NCBI RefSeq assembly: GCF_007992455.1
Contig: NZ_BKAH01000011.1
Location: forward strand, 1-64,000
Source of the DNA: Microbacterium saccharophilum
GTDB taxonomy: Bacteria > Actinomycetota > Actinomycetes > Actinomycetales > Microbacteriaceae
Direction: 5' to 3'
DNA length: 64,000 bases
Within the stretch, counting starts at the first letter, position 1, and every line of letters begins with the position of its first letter. Under the pieces are notes generated by a model. The model saw nothing but the letters and a program-made list of their open reading frames with translations. It was not told where the DNA came from and did no database searches. Shown in pieces: positions 1-8,359 of the stretch. The position numbers and the translations under genes were made by a program.

Positions 1-36
1 CCCTTAAAGGCCGTCCCCCACCGTGGGTGCCTGCGT

Positions 37-107
37 GCATCGTCCATCGTCCATCGGCCGCAGTCCAGCGTCCATCGTCCATCGTCCATCGTCCATCGTC
101 CATCGTA
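37..107. repeat. 7-bp tandem repeat (CGTCCAT)n
   Basis: Two copies of CGTCCAT (from about 41) and five contiguous copies (69-106) are separated by a short degenerate stretch. The repeat lies in the non-coding flank beyond the 3' end of the HEPN gene. No reading frame across it resembles a known protein. I see nothing else in positions 1-242 apart from a short CCCAC/GTGGG inverted repeat near 18-28. Confidence 0.8.
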
Positions 108-242
108 GATTCCGCTCTCGTACTCAAGAGCTTGGTTCGAGGTCGGTCGTCCTCGCGAGGCACGGACGGGTGCGACGCTGAGGCGACGGTGCGCCAACGG
201 CTCCCTCGGGCAATGGCATCGTGCCGGCAGACGGCTCCTCGG

Positions 243-929
243 CTATCTCGGCACCCGCGACCGAAGCCGCATCCGCGGCCACCTTGGTTTGCGGACGTCT
301 TGAGACTGCGCAGACAACTGATCAACCACAGACTCGAGCGCGATAACAGTCCGGGCAGCTTGTTCAACCCACTCGCGCACGTTAGCTGGGTATTCTTCCT
401 CAGTCACTGCCTGGGTAGGGCTATTGAACGGCGAGGTGTGTCCGGCAGCGCCTCGTTTCGCACCCAACGTCGTCAGGGCGGCGAGCTGGATGTCCACGGC
501 GTCATCAATGACGGCCCACTCTATGCCAACTAGCTTGGCGAGGTCTCGCACGTTGTCCGCCTTCAGGCCATGATTTTCGCGCACCTCGCTCGTGACGTAC
601 TCGATGGCCAACGGGGACGACATCACGCCCAGCCATTGTCGCTTGTTGTAGGTGGGTATGTCCCGATTCCACTCCAGCGCAGCTGCGAAGAAGGGCAGCA
701 ATCCGACGGGCACGGACACACCCTCGGCAATCACCCGACGAGCGCGGTTGAAGTGTTCCAGGAAGATTCCCTCGATGCGTTCCTCTAGGATCGCGTGCGC
801 AACCAGTAAGTACGCCCTCGTGACTGTGCGCTCGCGGGTCGACAGCGGATCGGGTGGGGCGGTCGACACGTCGGAAAGGAGCGTCGACTCGATCTCGGCG
901 ATCTCCGCCAGGAGAGGATGATTAGTCAC
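243..929 (-). CDS. HEPN-domain RNase-like protein (MAE_28990/MAE_18760 type)
   Basis: This 228-residue protein is predicted to be mostly helical. It carries R159-G-A-A-G-H164, a match to the Rx4-6H catalytic motif of HEPN RNases. An acidic patch (EERIEGIF) lies near residue 50. Overall style and partner fit the MAE_28990/MAE_18760 HEPN-like nuclease group, which is commonly coded beside DUF262 proteins. The start is GTG at 929. It overlaps the stop of the upstream DUF262 gene (TAA at 924-922) by 8 bp, so the two are probably translationally coupled and act together. The likely role is RNA cleavage in phage defence or toxin-antitoxin style control. Family membership is fairly secure from the motif and context; the activity and its trigger are inferred. 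Confidence 0.72.
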   Translation of the reverse strand: MTNHPLLAEIAEIESTLLSDVSTAPPDPLSTRERTVTRAYLLVAHAILEERIEGIFLEHFNRARRVIAEGVSVPVGLLPFFAAALEWNRDIPTYNKRQWLGVMSSPLAIEYVTSEVRENHGLKADNVRDLAKLVGIEWAVIDDAVDIQLAALTTLGAKRGAAGHTSPFNSPTQAVTEEEYPANVREWVEQAARTVIALESVVDQLSAQSQDVRKPRWPRMRLRSRVPR

Positions 930-2154
930 GTCTCAGGGAACCCGGCAACTCGTAGCTGACGCCAGTCGCTTCTTCTACGACCGACCTCCACACACGATGA
1001 CGCGTGATGAACGCATCCGCTGTCTTCGTTGTAGCGCTTATGGATCGTATGAATGAGTCGTCGGACTCGCACCGTGACTGATACGCACCAATTACCACCT
1101 CAGCCTTTTCAGCAATGGCCATGCGCACCTCTGGAAGGCTGAGCGAGTATGCCTGGAAGTCGAAGACAGCGCGGTTGAGCGCCCGCTCCCACTTGCCACT
1201 GTTTCCGCTTTGGTCCGGGCCGGTCCACTTACGACAGAATCTGGAACCGAAAAGATATTGTCCAACTTCCAGCCCCTCAGCGAACTCCCCATACTCGTCC
1301 TGAAGTGAGGGCTCAATCTGCGGCCAACTCTTGGTGAATGTGCGCGAGGTGTCATCGAGGAAGCCTTTGAGATTACCCCGATACCGAAGCGGTGACTTAC
1401 TGAACGCAATATGGCGGAGCAGGAGCTCGGCGTCAACCATGCGACGATCAGGATGCGAGATTCCCAGGAGCTTCTGGATCGACGGAGATGACCCCGACGT
1501 GTGATCGATCCATTGCATAAACCGGCCGGGGATAAGCGCTTGGCGCAGTTCCTGGGGCGAGAGGGCGACGCTACCCGTGTTCAAGCGAAGAAACAGAGAG
1601 AGAAGCAGGGCCTCTGAGTTCCAGCTGCTCAGAACCACTGTGCGGATGGTGGAGTTCTCAAGCGCGCTAAACGACTCAGGACGCTGCCCCTCGAGGTCGA
1701 CGACGCTAGTTCCATTCAACTCTGAAAGGACTTCCAAGCCGGACAGGCGGAGCGCATCAAACTCGCCGTCTCTGGCGTCGTCGGCTACTGCAAAATACTG
1801 ACGAAGGGCAAGCAATCGCTGCTTGCCGTCAAGAACAAAGTACTGTCCCCGCTGCCCCGGCTTCTCGGCCAGCACGATTTGGGGGATTGGGAAGCCCAAG
1901 ATGATGGACTCAATTAGCTTGCTCTTTCGGTTCGCAAGCCACGCGTTTCGCCGTTGGAACGACGGATCCAGATCTATGCGTCCCTTCCGCATTTGATTTA
2001 CGAGGGTCTCGACCGTCCAGTCCGTGCCACTGACGGAGGCGCTGAAGCCGTCCGCAGGAGGAGCCGCGTCCTCCTCTGACTCACCCTGGAACGGAACCAA
2101 GGGGATATCGTCGAAGGCCGCGTCGCTGTCGTAGTCCGCCGATTCGATGCTCAC
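922..2154 (-). CDS. DUF262 (ParB/Srx-fold) protein paired with HEPN gene
   Basis: From the GTG at 2154 this codes 410 residues. The N-terminal half is a DUF262 domain with the hallmark FQRRNAW (about residues 66-72) and DGKQRLLAL (about 109-117). These correspond to the QR..W and DGxQRL motifs of the GmrS/ParB-like nucleotide-binding fold. No DUF1524/HNH nuclease motif is visible in the C-terminal half, so nuclease action probably comes from the HEPN partner that overlaps its 3' end by 8 bp. I chose GTG 2154 because AGGA stands 7 nt upstream. The same frame stays open to a GTG at 2331, which has no ribosome site but would add C33/H35/C55/C58, possibly a zinc knuckle. The function is inferred as the NTP-binding sensor or regulator of a two-gene defence module. 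Confidence 0.75.
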   Translation of the reverse strand: MSIESADYDSDAAFDDIPLVPFQGESEEDAAPPADGFSASVSGTDWTVETLVNQMRKGRIDLDPSFQRRNAWLANRKSKLIESIILGFPIPQIVLAEKPGQRGQYFVLDGKQRLLALRQYFAVADDARDGEFDALRLSGLEVLSELNGTSVVDLEGQRPESFSALENSTIRTVVLSSWNSEALLLSLFLRLNTGSVALSPQELRQALIPGRFMQWIDHTSGSSPSIQKLLGISHPDRRMVDAELLLRHIAFSKSPLRYRGNLKGFLDDTSRTFTKSWPQIEPSLQDEYGEFAEGLEVGQYLFGSRFCRKWTGPDQSGNSGKWERALNRAVFDFQAYSLSLPEVRMAIAEKAEVVIGAYQSRCESDDSFIRSISATTKTADAFITRHRVWRSVVEEATGVSYELPGSLRRD

Positions 2155-2567
2155 GCGACAATCCTGGCAGACTGCACGCCGAGGAGTTGAAGAGTCACGG
2201 TGGCCCTCGGGCGCTGGGTAAGTGATGTGTGGGCAGACTGCCGCGAGGAGAAGAGATTCTCTCCTTGGAGACGGAGACACGCACTCTCGCCACATTTCGC
2301 CGTTGCGGGCGACGAGATCTCCCGCAGGCACTAGAGAGGCGTGCCGCTCGCAGCCCAGCCGAGGCGCGTAGTGAGTGGATCTCTAGACAAGTACTACCGT
2401 GCGCTCGGGTGCACGTGTGATATGTCCGAGTTGTTCAAGTAGTGTGCGAGCGACGGCCTTGCCCGATTGAACCGCTCGACTTCACAACACACGGGATCTC
2501 CCGGTGGGCGTCCGTGTAGGGAGCTCCACCCTGTGGACGGCGGAAGCGAGATACGTCTTGAATGCAG
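2155..2567. other. Non-coding interval between DUF262 gene and hsdM
   Basis: This 413-bp stretch separates the type I system from the DUF262/HEPN pair. Both lie on the minus strand, so it probably carries a promoter for the downstream pair. Part of it (2155-2331) could be coding if the longer DUF262 start is used. I found no convincing -35/-10 pair, hairpin or RNA gene. Confidence 0.4.
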
Positions 2568-4049
2568 TTAGGCGTCGGAGGCCGCCGATCTTGACTGAAG
2601 AGCTAATGCCACGGCCTCGAATTCAGCAAGTGCCGCGGCAAGATCTTCCACGATCTCGCGCACGATGACGTCGGGCGCTGGCAAGTTATCGAGATCTTCA
2701 AGCGATTCGTCGCGGAGCCAGGTGATGTCGAGGTTGACTTTGTCGCGTGAGATCAGATCGGCGTAGTCGAACGCCTTAAACCGCTCGGTCTCGACGCGCG
2801 CCTCGTGGTCGCTCCCGAACGACTCGACGAAGTCCTGGAGGTGCGCGCGGGTCAGCGGGTTCTGCTTGAGTGTGAAGTGCTGGTTGGTGCGCAGGTCATA
2901 GATCCAGAGCTTCGAAGTCCATGGACGCTCGCCCGCCGGCTTCTTGTCGAAGAAGAGCACGTTGGCCCTGACACCGCCGGCGTAGAAGATGCCTGTGGGC
3001 AGGCGCAGCATCGTGTGAAGGTCGAAATCCTTCAGCATGCGCCGGCGCAGGGTCTCGCCAGCGCCTCCTTCGAACAACACGTTGTCGGGCAGGACGACGG
3101 CGGCGCGACCGTTGATGTCGAGGATCGTCGCGATGTGCTGCAGGAAATTGAGCTGCTTGTTCGAGGTCGTGACGACGAAGTCCTGACGCTCGATCTCGAG
3201 GTCTTCGCGCGCTTCCCGTCCGTCGGCGCCGACCATCGTGAGAGACGACTTGCGCCCGAACGGCGGGTTCGACAGCACGACGCTCCAGCGCCGCCCCGGA
3301 TCGGCGATGAGCGAGTCCTTGACCTCGATGAGCGACGGGCCGTTGGCCTCGCCGGCACCGTGCAGCAGCAGGTTCATCGCGGCCAGGCGCGCCGTTCCGT
3401 CGACGAGTTCCACGCCGTGGATCAGCTGCTTCTGCAGGTGCTCACGCTGCGGAGGAGTGAAGGATGCCGCGTCCCGCGACGCGTACTCGAACGCCTGCAA
3501 CAGGAATCCGCCGGTGCCGCAGGCTGGGTCCGTAACGGTGTCGGCGACCGTGGGGCGGACGCAGTCGACGATCGCGTCGATGATCGCGCGCGGAGTGAAG
3601 TACTGTCCCGCCCCCGACTTGATGTCTTCCGCCCCCTTCGCGAGGAGAGACTCGTAGGCGTCACCCTTGATGTCGACGCCCGTCTGCGACCACTGCTCGG
3701 CGTCGATGAGGTCGTGGATGAGCCGCTTGAGCTTGGCCGGATCCTGCACTCGGTTCTGCGCCTTACGGAAGATCACGCCGAGCGTGCCCGGCTCGCGGCC
3801 GAGTCCCTGCAGAATGCGCGTGTACTCGGTCTCGAGCTCGGCTCCATCGGCGTCGAGTAGCCTCTGCCACGAGTACTTGTCGGGCACAATGCGCTCAGGA
3901 CGCAGGGCACGCGTCGCCCGTTCGTGGGCCATCTTGAGAAACAGCAGGTAGGTGAGCTGCTCGGTGTAGTCGATGGTGCCGACGCCGTCGTCGCGCAGCA
4001 CATTCGCATACGCCCACAGCTTGTCTACGAGGCGGCGGGGGTCGGTCAT
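2568..4049 (-). CDS. hsdM: Type I restriction-modification N6-adenine methyltransferase HsdM
   Basis: This 493-residue protein transfers a methyl group from S-adenosylmethionine to adenine in the target site of a type I system. It shows the helical HsdM N-terminal domain (residues 1-140). The SAM-binding motif I DPACGTGGF is at 174-182 and the catalytic motif IV NPPFG at 261-265, the N(P)PF type of gamma-class N6-adenine methylases. Its length is normal for the family. The start is ATG 4049. It is the last gene of an hsdR-hsdS-hsdM order on the minus strand, with a 158-bp gap after hsdS. It should form an M2S1 methylase with HsdS and an R2M2S1 nuclease with HsdR. Identification is firm; the recognition sequence cannot be read from the gene. 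Confidence 0.95.
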   Translation of the reverse strand: MTDPRRLVDKLWAYANVLRDDGVGTIDYTEQLTYLLFLKMAHERATRALRPERIVPDKYSWQRLLDADGAELETEYTRILQGLGREPGTLGVIFRKAQNRVQDPAKLKRLIHDLIDAEQWSQTGVDIKGDAYESLLAKGAEDIKSGAGQYFTPRAIIDAIVDCVRPTVADTVTDPACGTGGFLLQAFEYASRDAASFTPPQREHLQKQLIHGVELVDGTARLAAMNLLLHGAGEANGPSLIEVKDSLIADPGRRWSVVLSNPPFGRKSSLTMVGADGREAREDLEIERQDFVVTTSNKQLNFLQHIATILDINGRAAVVLPDNVLFEGGAGETLRRRMLKDFDLHTMLRLPTGIFYAGGVRANVLFFDKKPAGERPWTSKLWIYDLRTNQHFTLKQNPLTRAHLQDFVESFGSDHEARVETERFKAFDYADLISRDKVNLDITWLRDESLEDLDNLPAPDVIVREIVEDLAAALAEFEAVALALQSRSAASDA

Positions 4050-4207
4050 GAAGCGGGCTCCAGGTCGTGCGGTTCGGACGGCAATCGGGTCGAGTGGTGT
4101 GACTTCGTTACGGGTTCTGGCGACGTGTCAAGCGATTTGCCACGTCGACCGTGCGATGGGACTTGTCATGGCGTGCGCTCGGGACTACCACAACGACAAA
4201 CTCGCGG

Positions 4208-5494
4208 TCACAGCGCAGCCGCAATTGCCTCGATGCGATCGGAATCGGACGCCGCGCCAGTGAGCTGCCCGGAGAAGGCTGCTGCGAGTAGGGCGCGGCG
4301 GAGCATCGAACATCGCTCTTGCGATACCTCGATCGTTCCGTTGAGTCGTGTCCGATCGTCCACAAGATCACTCAGCTCATTCGCGATTCGCGCTTGCTCA
4401 TCCACGGAAGGCACTGGGAACAGGATGTGATCTCGGAACCGAGTCAGGCTCACCTTCCGCTGGGCGACACCACTTGTGATTCTGTCCATAACTCGTCGCA
4501 CACTCGGTGACTGCATGGCGAACATCAGGTACGACGAGAGAAACCCCTCGGCAGGTCGCAGACGGATGACGTCCGCCGTGACGATTCCGGGCTTGATCGA
4601 GTCGTACACAGCTGCACTACCGGGCGGATCACCCATCTTCGTAATGACGAGATCGCCGTATCGCACGCCGTGCGCAGCTAGATCCGCAGCCTTCTCCGCG
4701 CTCACGAATCGGGTGGGCGATGTGAAGTCTCCTCGCACAACGTTTCGCACGAAGACGAGGGGGACTCCGTCGTCGCGGTAGTCCTTGGTCGTGAGGTTGC
4801 TACCGAATGGGCCAATGATGCTGCGAGAGCGGTCGCCGCCGGTGATCTCGTCCACCCCCACTTCGCGCCACCCATCAGGCTGCCAAGCGAAGGACTGTGC
4901 CACGTAGGCGCGCTCAAGGCCAGCGGCCCGAGCCATCGCCCGCGCGAGTGACGATTCCGCCGCGTCAAGGCGAGAGAGGTGATCATCGAGCAACTCGACG
5001 ATTCGTCGCTGCTCGCTCAACGGCGCCGCCGGGATGGGGATCTGACGAATGGTCTTGAGGCCAAGCCTCGGCCGTCCGACCCCATGGAGCTGATCTCTCG
5101 CCCAGTCGCGAGCTTCGGGCCGCTGAAGCGCATAGAGCACCCAACGGGGTTCGACATCCATGGAGAGGCGTACCCGAATACAGTCCGCCTTCACGATTGC
5201 GGGACCAATGTCGGCCGGCATCAGACAGGCACGTGGAAGAACCTCGCCAAGCGACGCAATGAGCAGATCGCCTGCGGAAACCTCGTGCTTGCGAAGCATA
5301 TCGAAGTGGTCGCGCGAGATATGAGCCGGTGAGCGTTTGTACTCTCCGTCACCGATGTTCTGCAGGCGAACGACCTGAGGGCCGCTGTCGGTGTAATGGG
5401 CGCTCGTGAGGTTCGAACCAAACGGACCATCGGTGATCGCACCCCGTTCCGCGCTCGCGAACGACTCGAGAGGCAGCTGCTTCCACGATGTCAC
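4208..5494 (-). CDS. hsdS: Type I restriction-modification specificity subunit HsdS
   Basis: This 428-residue protein has two target-recognition domains, each followed by a helical spacer, the classic two-half HsdS layout. The first half opens with GPFGSNLTSAHY (about residues 23-34) and the second with GPFGSNLTTKDY, showing internal duplication. Each half ends with an LSEQRRIVELLDD- or VDEQARIANELSD-type segment, the start of the conserved spacer helices. It recognises a bipartite DNA site and docks two HsdM subunits. The start ATG 5494 overlaps the hsdR stop (ATGA, 4 bp), so the two are co-translated. The near-identical opening of the two domains concerns a conserved loop and need not mean that the two half-sites are the same. 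Confidence 0.93.
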   Translation of the reverse strand: MTSWKQLPLESFASAERGAITDGPFGSNLTSAHYTDSGPQVVRLQNIGDGEYKRSPAHISRDHFDMLRKHEVSAGDLLIASLGEVLPRACLMPADIGPAIVKADCIRVRLSMDVEPRWVLYALQRPEARDWARDQLHGVGRPRLGLKTIRQIPIPAAPLSEQRRIVELLDDHLSRLDAAESSLARAMARAAGLERAYVAQSFAWQPDGWREVGVDEITGGDRSRSIIGPFGSNLTTKDYRDDGVPLVFVRNVVRGDFTSPTRFVSAEKAADLAAHGVRYGDLVITKMGDPPGSAAVYDSIKPGIVTADVIRLRPAEGFLSSYLMFAMQSPSVRRVMDRITSGVAQRKVSLTRFRDHILFPVPSVDEQARIANELSDLVDDRTRLNGTIEVSQERCSMLRRALLAAAFSGQLTGAASDSDRIEAIAAAL

Positions 5495-8241
5495 GCGGTC
5501 AGCTCCGCGTTCAGTTCCTCGATCAGCATCCCCGCACTCGCTCCCAGATCACGTACCGCTCCATCGACCCCGCCGCGCTCCGTGAAGGGAGCAACGTCGA
5601 GATCAGCATCCGTCAATCCTGCCGAATTCGCGATGACGTCCGCCATTCGGTCGAGCCACCAACGCTGGGAGTCGGTGAAGGCCACGCCGGCGAGCTGCTG
5701 ACGACCCAGCCACTCGTCGTAGCGCGAGCGCACCACGTCCGCATACGGCACGAGGTCGGTATCCTCCCCCAGTTCGTAGCGCAGGAGCGAGACCAGGTCG
5801 GTCAGTCGTGCGTGATCGTTCGGCCTGACCCGCTCGATCTGCACGGCTTCGTAGGCGTGCCAAATGAGGTCGACGGTCCAGTTGTGCGGTGGGCGTGCGA
5901 TGCGCTCGGCAAGCTCCGAGATCGCGGCGAACGGCACACGACGAGTCTTCGCCTCGGTGAGCAGCTGGATCGCGCTGATCTCGCTGCGGTGCTCGGCGAG
6001 GTACGCGCGCCACGACTCGACGATCGAGCGAGCGCGGCTCGTGTCGACCACACCGTACGCGTCGACGAGCTCATCGACGGTGACCGCGTCGATCACCCGG
6101 TCGTGCGCGCGGCGCAGCTCTAGGATGCGCGAGCGCAGGTCGGGGTTCGCCGCGAGCGGCTCGATCGCGCCTTCGATGAGCGCGGTGACGGCCTCGTCTC
6201 GGTCGACGGCTGACGCCACCGCGGCGGCTTGTTTGTCGGGGTCGACGGCATCCACGATCCCGCGGACGATGTCGCGCAGTGATCCGCCGGCGACCTCGTC
6301 GAGTTCGGTGCGCTCGGCAGTCGTGAGCTGCAGCTCGAGGGCAGCCAGACGTGAGGCGAGGGTCGCGGTCTCGTCCTCGGTGATGGAAAGGTCGGCGACC
6401 TTCGCGAGCAGCTTTTGCAGCGAGATGCCCCGGTCGCGGTTGAGCGGCGGCTCGACGAAGGCGTGCTCGGTCACCCCGACGGCGTCGACGATGACGAACC
6501 GGGTCTTTTCCGTAGCATCTGGAGTCACGGCCTGAAAGTCGGCCGACGCGATCGTGCGCGCGCCGCGGCCCTTCATTTGCTCGAAGTACTGCGCGCTGCG
6601 CACATCTCGCAGGAAGAAGACGCACTCGAGCGGCTTGACGTCCGTGCCGGTCGCGATCATGTCGACCGTCACCGCGACGCGCAGCGTCGACGAGGTGCGG
6701 AACGCCTGCAGGTGTCCCTTCGGGTCCTTCGCGTTGTACGTGATCTTCGCCGCGAAGTCGTTGCCCTTGCCGAATACCTCGCGCACGAGGGTGACGACAG
6801 TCTCGGCGTGGTTGTCGTCCTTGCAAAACATCAGCGTCTTCGGCACGACGCGACGCCCCGGGAAGATCTCCGGCATGCGATCGCGGAAAGTCTCGAGGAT
6901 CGTTCGCAGCTGTGACAGGTTCGTCACGGCGCGGTCGAGCTGGGACGGCGTGTAGTCCAGGTCCTCGTCGAGCGCTTCGAGCCGCTGCTGACGCGTGCGC
7001 CGGTCGACCTTCGGCACGACCGTGCCCGCCTCGATCAAGCCGCCTTCGTCGCTGACCCGCGTCTTGATGCGGTAGACGTCGAAGTCGACGTTGACGCCGT
7101 CGGCGACCGACTCGGGGTAGGTGTACTCCGACACGAGGTTCTGCTGGAAGAAGCCGAACGTCTGCTTGCCCGGTGTCGCCGTGAGGCCCACGATGTGCGC
7201 GTCGAAGTACTCCAGCACGCCGCGCCACACACCGTAGATGGAGCGGTGCGCCTCATCGACGATCACAAGGTCGAATGCCTCGGGCGGCAGCGTCGCGCTG
7301 TAGGCCACCGACACCGGCGTATCAGGCACGAAGTCGTCGATCCCCGGGTCGTCCTGGTCATCGACTTCCTTGCCCTGAAGTGCCCGGTGCACTCGCTGGA
7401 TCGTCGAGATGACGACGCTCGAGGACTGCAGCATCCCGGCGCTCGTGAGCTTCGCGACCGGGTAAAGCTCGGTGAATCGCCGCCCGTCCCCGGGCGTGCG
7501 ATAGTTCTGGAACTCCGCGAGCGTCTGATCGGCGAGGTTGTTGCGATCGACGAGAAACAGGATGCGGGTGAAACCGCCGAAGGCGAGCAGGCGATACGCC
7601 TGCGTGACCGCCGTGAAGGTCTTGCCGGCGCCGGTCGCCATCTGGATGAGTGATCGCGAGAACCGCTGCTCGCGCAGCGAGCGCTCGACCCCTTCGATCG
7701 CGTCGATCTGCGCCGGTCGCAGACTAAACGTGTCGAGCGCGGGCAGGGAGCGCACGTGCGCACGCCAGGTGGGGGCATCCGGTCTTTCGACGGCCTCCCG
7801 AACGTGCCGCGCGAGAGTCCTGGGTTGGGGAAACGCGAAGAGCCGTCGGGCGCGCGCATGCGGGTCGTAGCCGTTCGTGAAGTGCGTCTCGACTCCGGAT
7901 GCCTCGAACACGAACGGCAGACGCCGGTCGACGACCACGGCGCGCTTGGCGTGCGCATCGGGCAGACCTGTCGCGTACATCGCTGACTGCCACTCGACGC
8001 CCGACAGCGGCGTACCGACGGGCTTCGCTTCGATGACGCCGACGACCTTCTTGTCGACGTACAGGAGGTAGTCGGCACGACCGTGGCCGGGCGCCATGAT
8101 GAACTCGCGAACGGCGATGCCGTCCCCGGCGAAGAGGTTTAGCGCCTTGCGATCCTGCACAACCCAACCGGCCGCTTCGAGTTGAGAGTCGATGAGCTTT
8201 CTCGCCCGCGCTTCGGCAGGGAGGCGGTCATCGGCTGGCAT
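5491..8241 (-). CDS. hsdR: Type I restriction endonuclease subunit HsdR
   Basis: This 916-residue motor and nuclease subunit has an N-terminal HSDR_N PD-(D/E)xK nuclease, with D57 and E71-A-K73 forming the catalytic set. It is followed by an SF2 helicase with Walker A ATGAGKT (about 202-208), DEAH (329-332) and LTATPG. The long C-terminal half resembles the EcoEI-type HsdR C-terminal region. It translocates and cuts unmethylated DNA together with HsdM and HsdS. I placed the start at ATG 8241, where the protein opens MPADDRLPAEARARKLI, as family members do. The open frame continues 40 codons upstream, but into the divergent promoter region. It is the first gene of the R-S-M operon and is divergent from the DUF262 fusion gene. 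Confidence 0.93.
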   Translation of the reverse strand: MPADDRLPAEARARKLIDSQLEAAGWVVQDRKALNLFAGDGIAVREFIMAPGHGRADYLLYVDKKVVGVIEAKPVGTPLSGVEWQSAMYATGLPDAHAKRAVVVDRRLPFVFEASGVETHFTNGYDPHARARRLFAFPQPRTLARHVREAVERPDAPTWRAHVRSLPALDTFSLRPAQIDAIEGVERSLREQRFSRSLIQMATGAGKTFTAVTQAYRLLAFGGFTRILFLVDRNNLADQTLAEFQNYRTPGDGRRFTELYPVAKLTSAGMLQSSSVVISTIQRVHRALQGKEVDDQDDPGIDDFVPDTPVSVAYSATLPPEAFDLVIVDEAHRSIYGVWRGVLEYFDAHIVGLTATPGKQTFGFFQQNLVSEYTYPESVADGVNVDFDVYRIKTRVSDEGGLIEAGTVVPKVDRRTRQQRLEALDEDLDYTPSQLDRAVTNLSQLRTILETFRDRMPEIFPGRRVVPKTLMFCKDDNHAETVVTLVREVFGKGNDFAAKITYNAKDPKGHLQAFRTSSTLRVAVTVDMIATGTDVKPLECVFFLRDVRSAQYFEQMKGRGARTIASADFQAVTPDATEKTRFVIVDAVGVTEHAFVEPPLNRDRGISLQKLLAKVADLSITEDETATLASRLAALELQLTTAERTELDEVAGGSLRDIVRGIVDAVDPDKQAAAVASAVDRDEAVTALIEGAIEPLAANPDLRSRILELRRAHDRVIDAVTVDELVDAYGVVDTSRARSIVESWRAYLAEHRSEISAIQLLTEAKTRRVPFAAISELAERIARPPHNWTVDLIWHAYEAVQIERVRPNDHARLTDLVSLLRYELGEDTDLVPYADVVRSRYDEWLGRQQLAGVAFTDSQRWWLDRMADVIANSAGLTDADLDVAPFTERGGVDGAVRDLGASAGMLIEELNAELTA

Positions 8242-8359
8242 GCCGTCAGAGTATCGAACGAGGAGAGTCTGCCATCGGATTGACCGGTCAGGCCGCACTG
8301 GTCTCTGCGAATCTCGGCGCTTCCCGCTAGGGATCGCGGCGGTGCAAGAGAATGTGAAC
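8242..8359. promoter_or_regulatory. Divergent promoter region between hsdR and the DUF262 fusion gene
   Basis: The 118 bp between the two divergent starts must hold promoters for both the type I operon and the fusion gene, if the starts are right. I see no clear operator palindrome and no confident -10/-35 pair. The fusion gene has only a weak purine run (AAGAGAA) upstream of its ATG. Confidence 0.4.

Noticed and set aside
2805..3860. Plus-strand 351-codon open frame opposite hsdM
   Set aside because: It is a shadow of the minus-strand methylase gene and has no domain of its own.
8192..8359. Upstream start for the DUF262 fusion protein
   Set aside because: The frame is open, but the 56 extra residues are unlike the family and would overlap the hsdR start. 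ATG 8360 begins the DUF262 domain normally.
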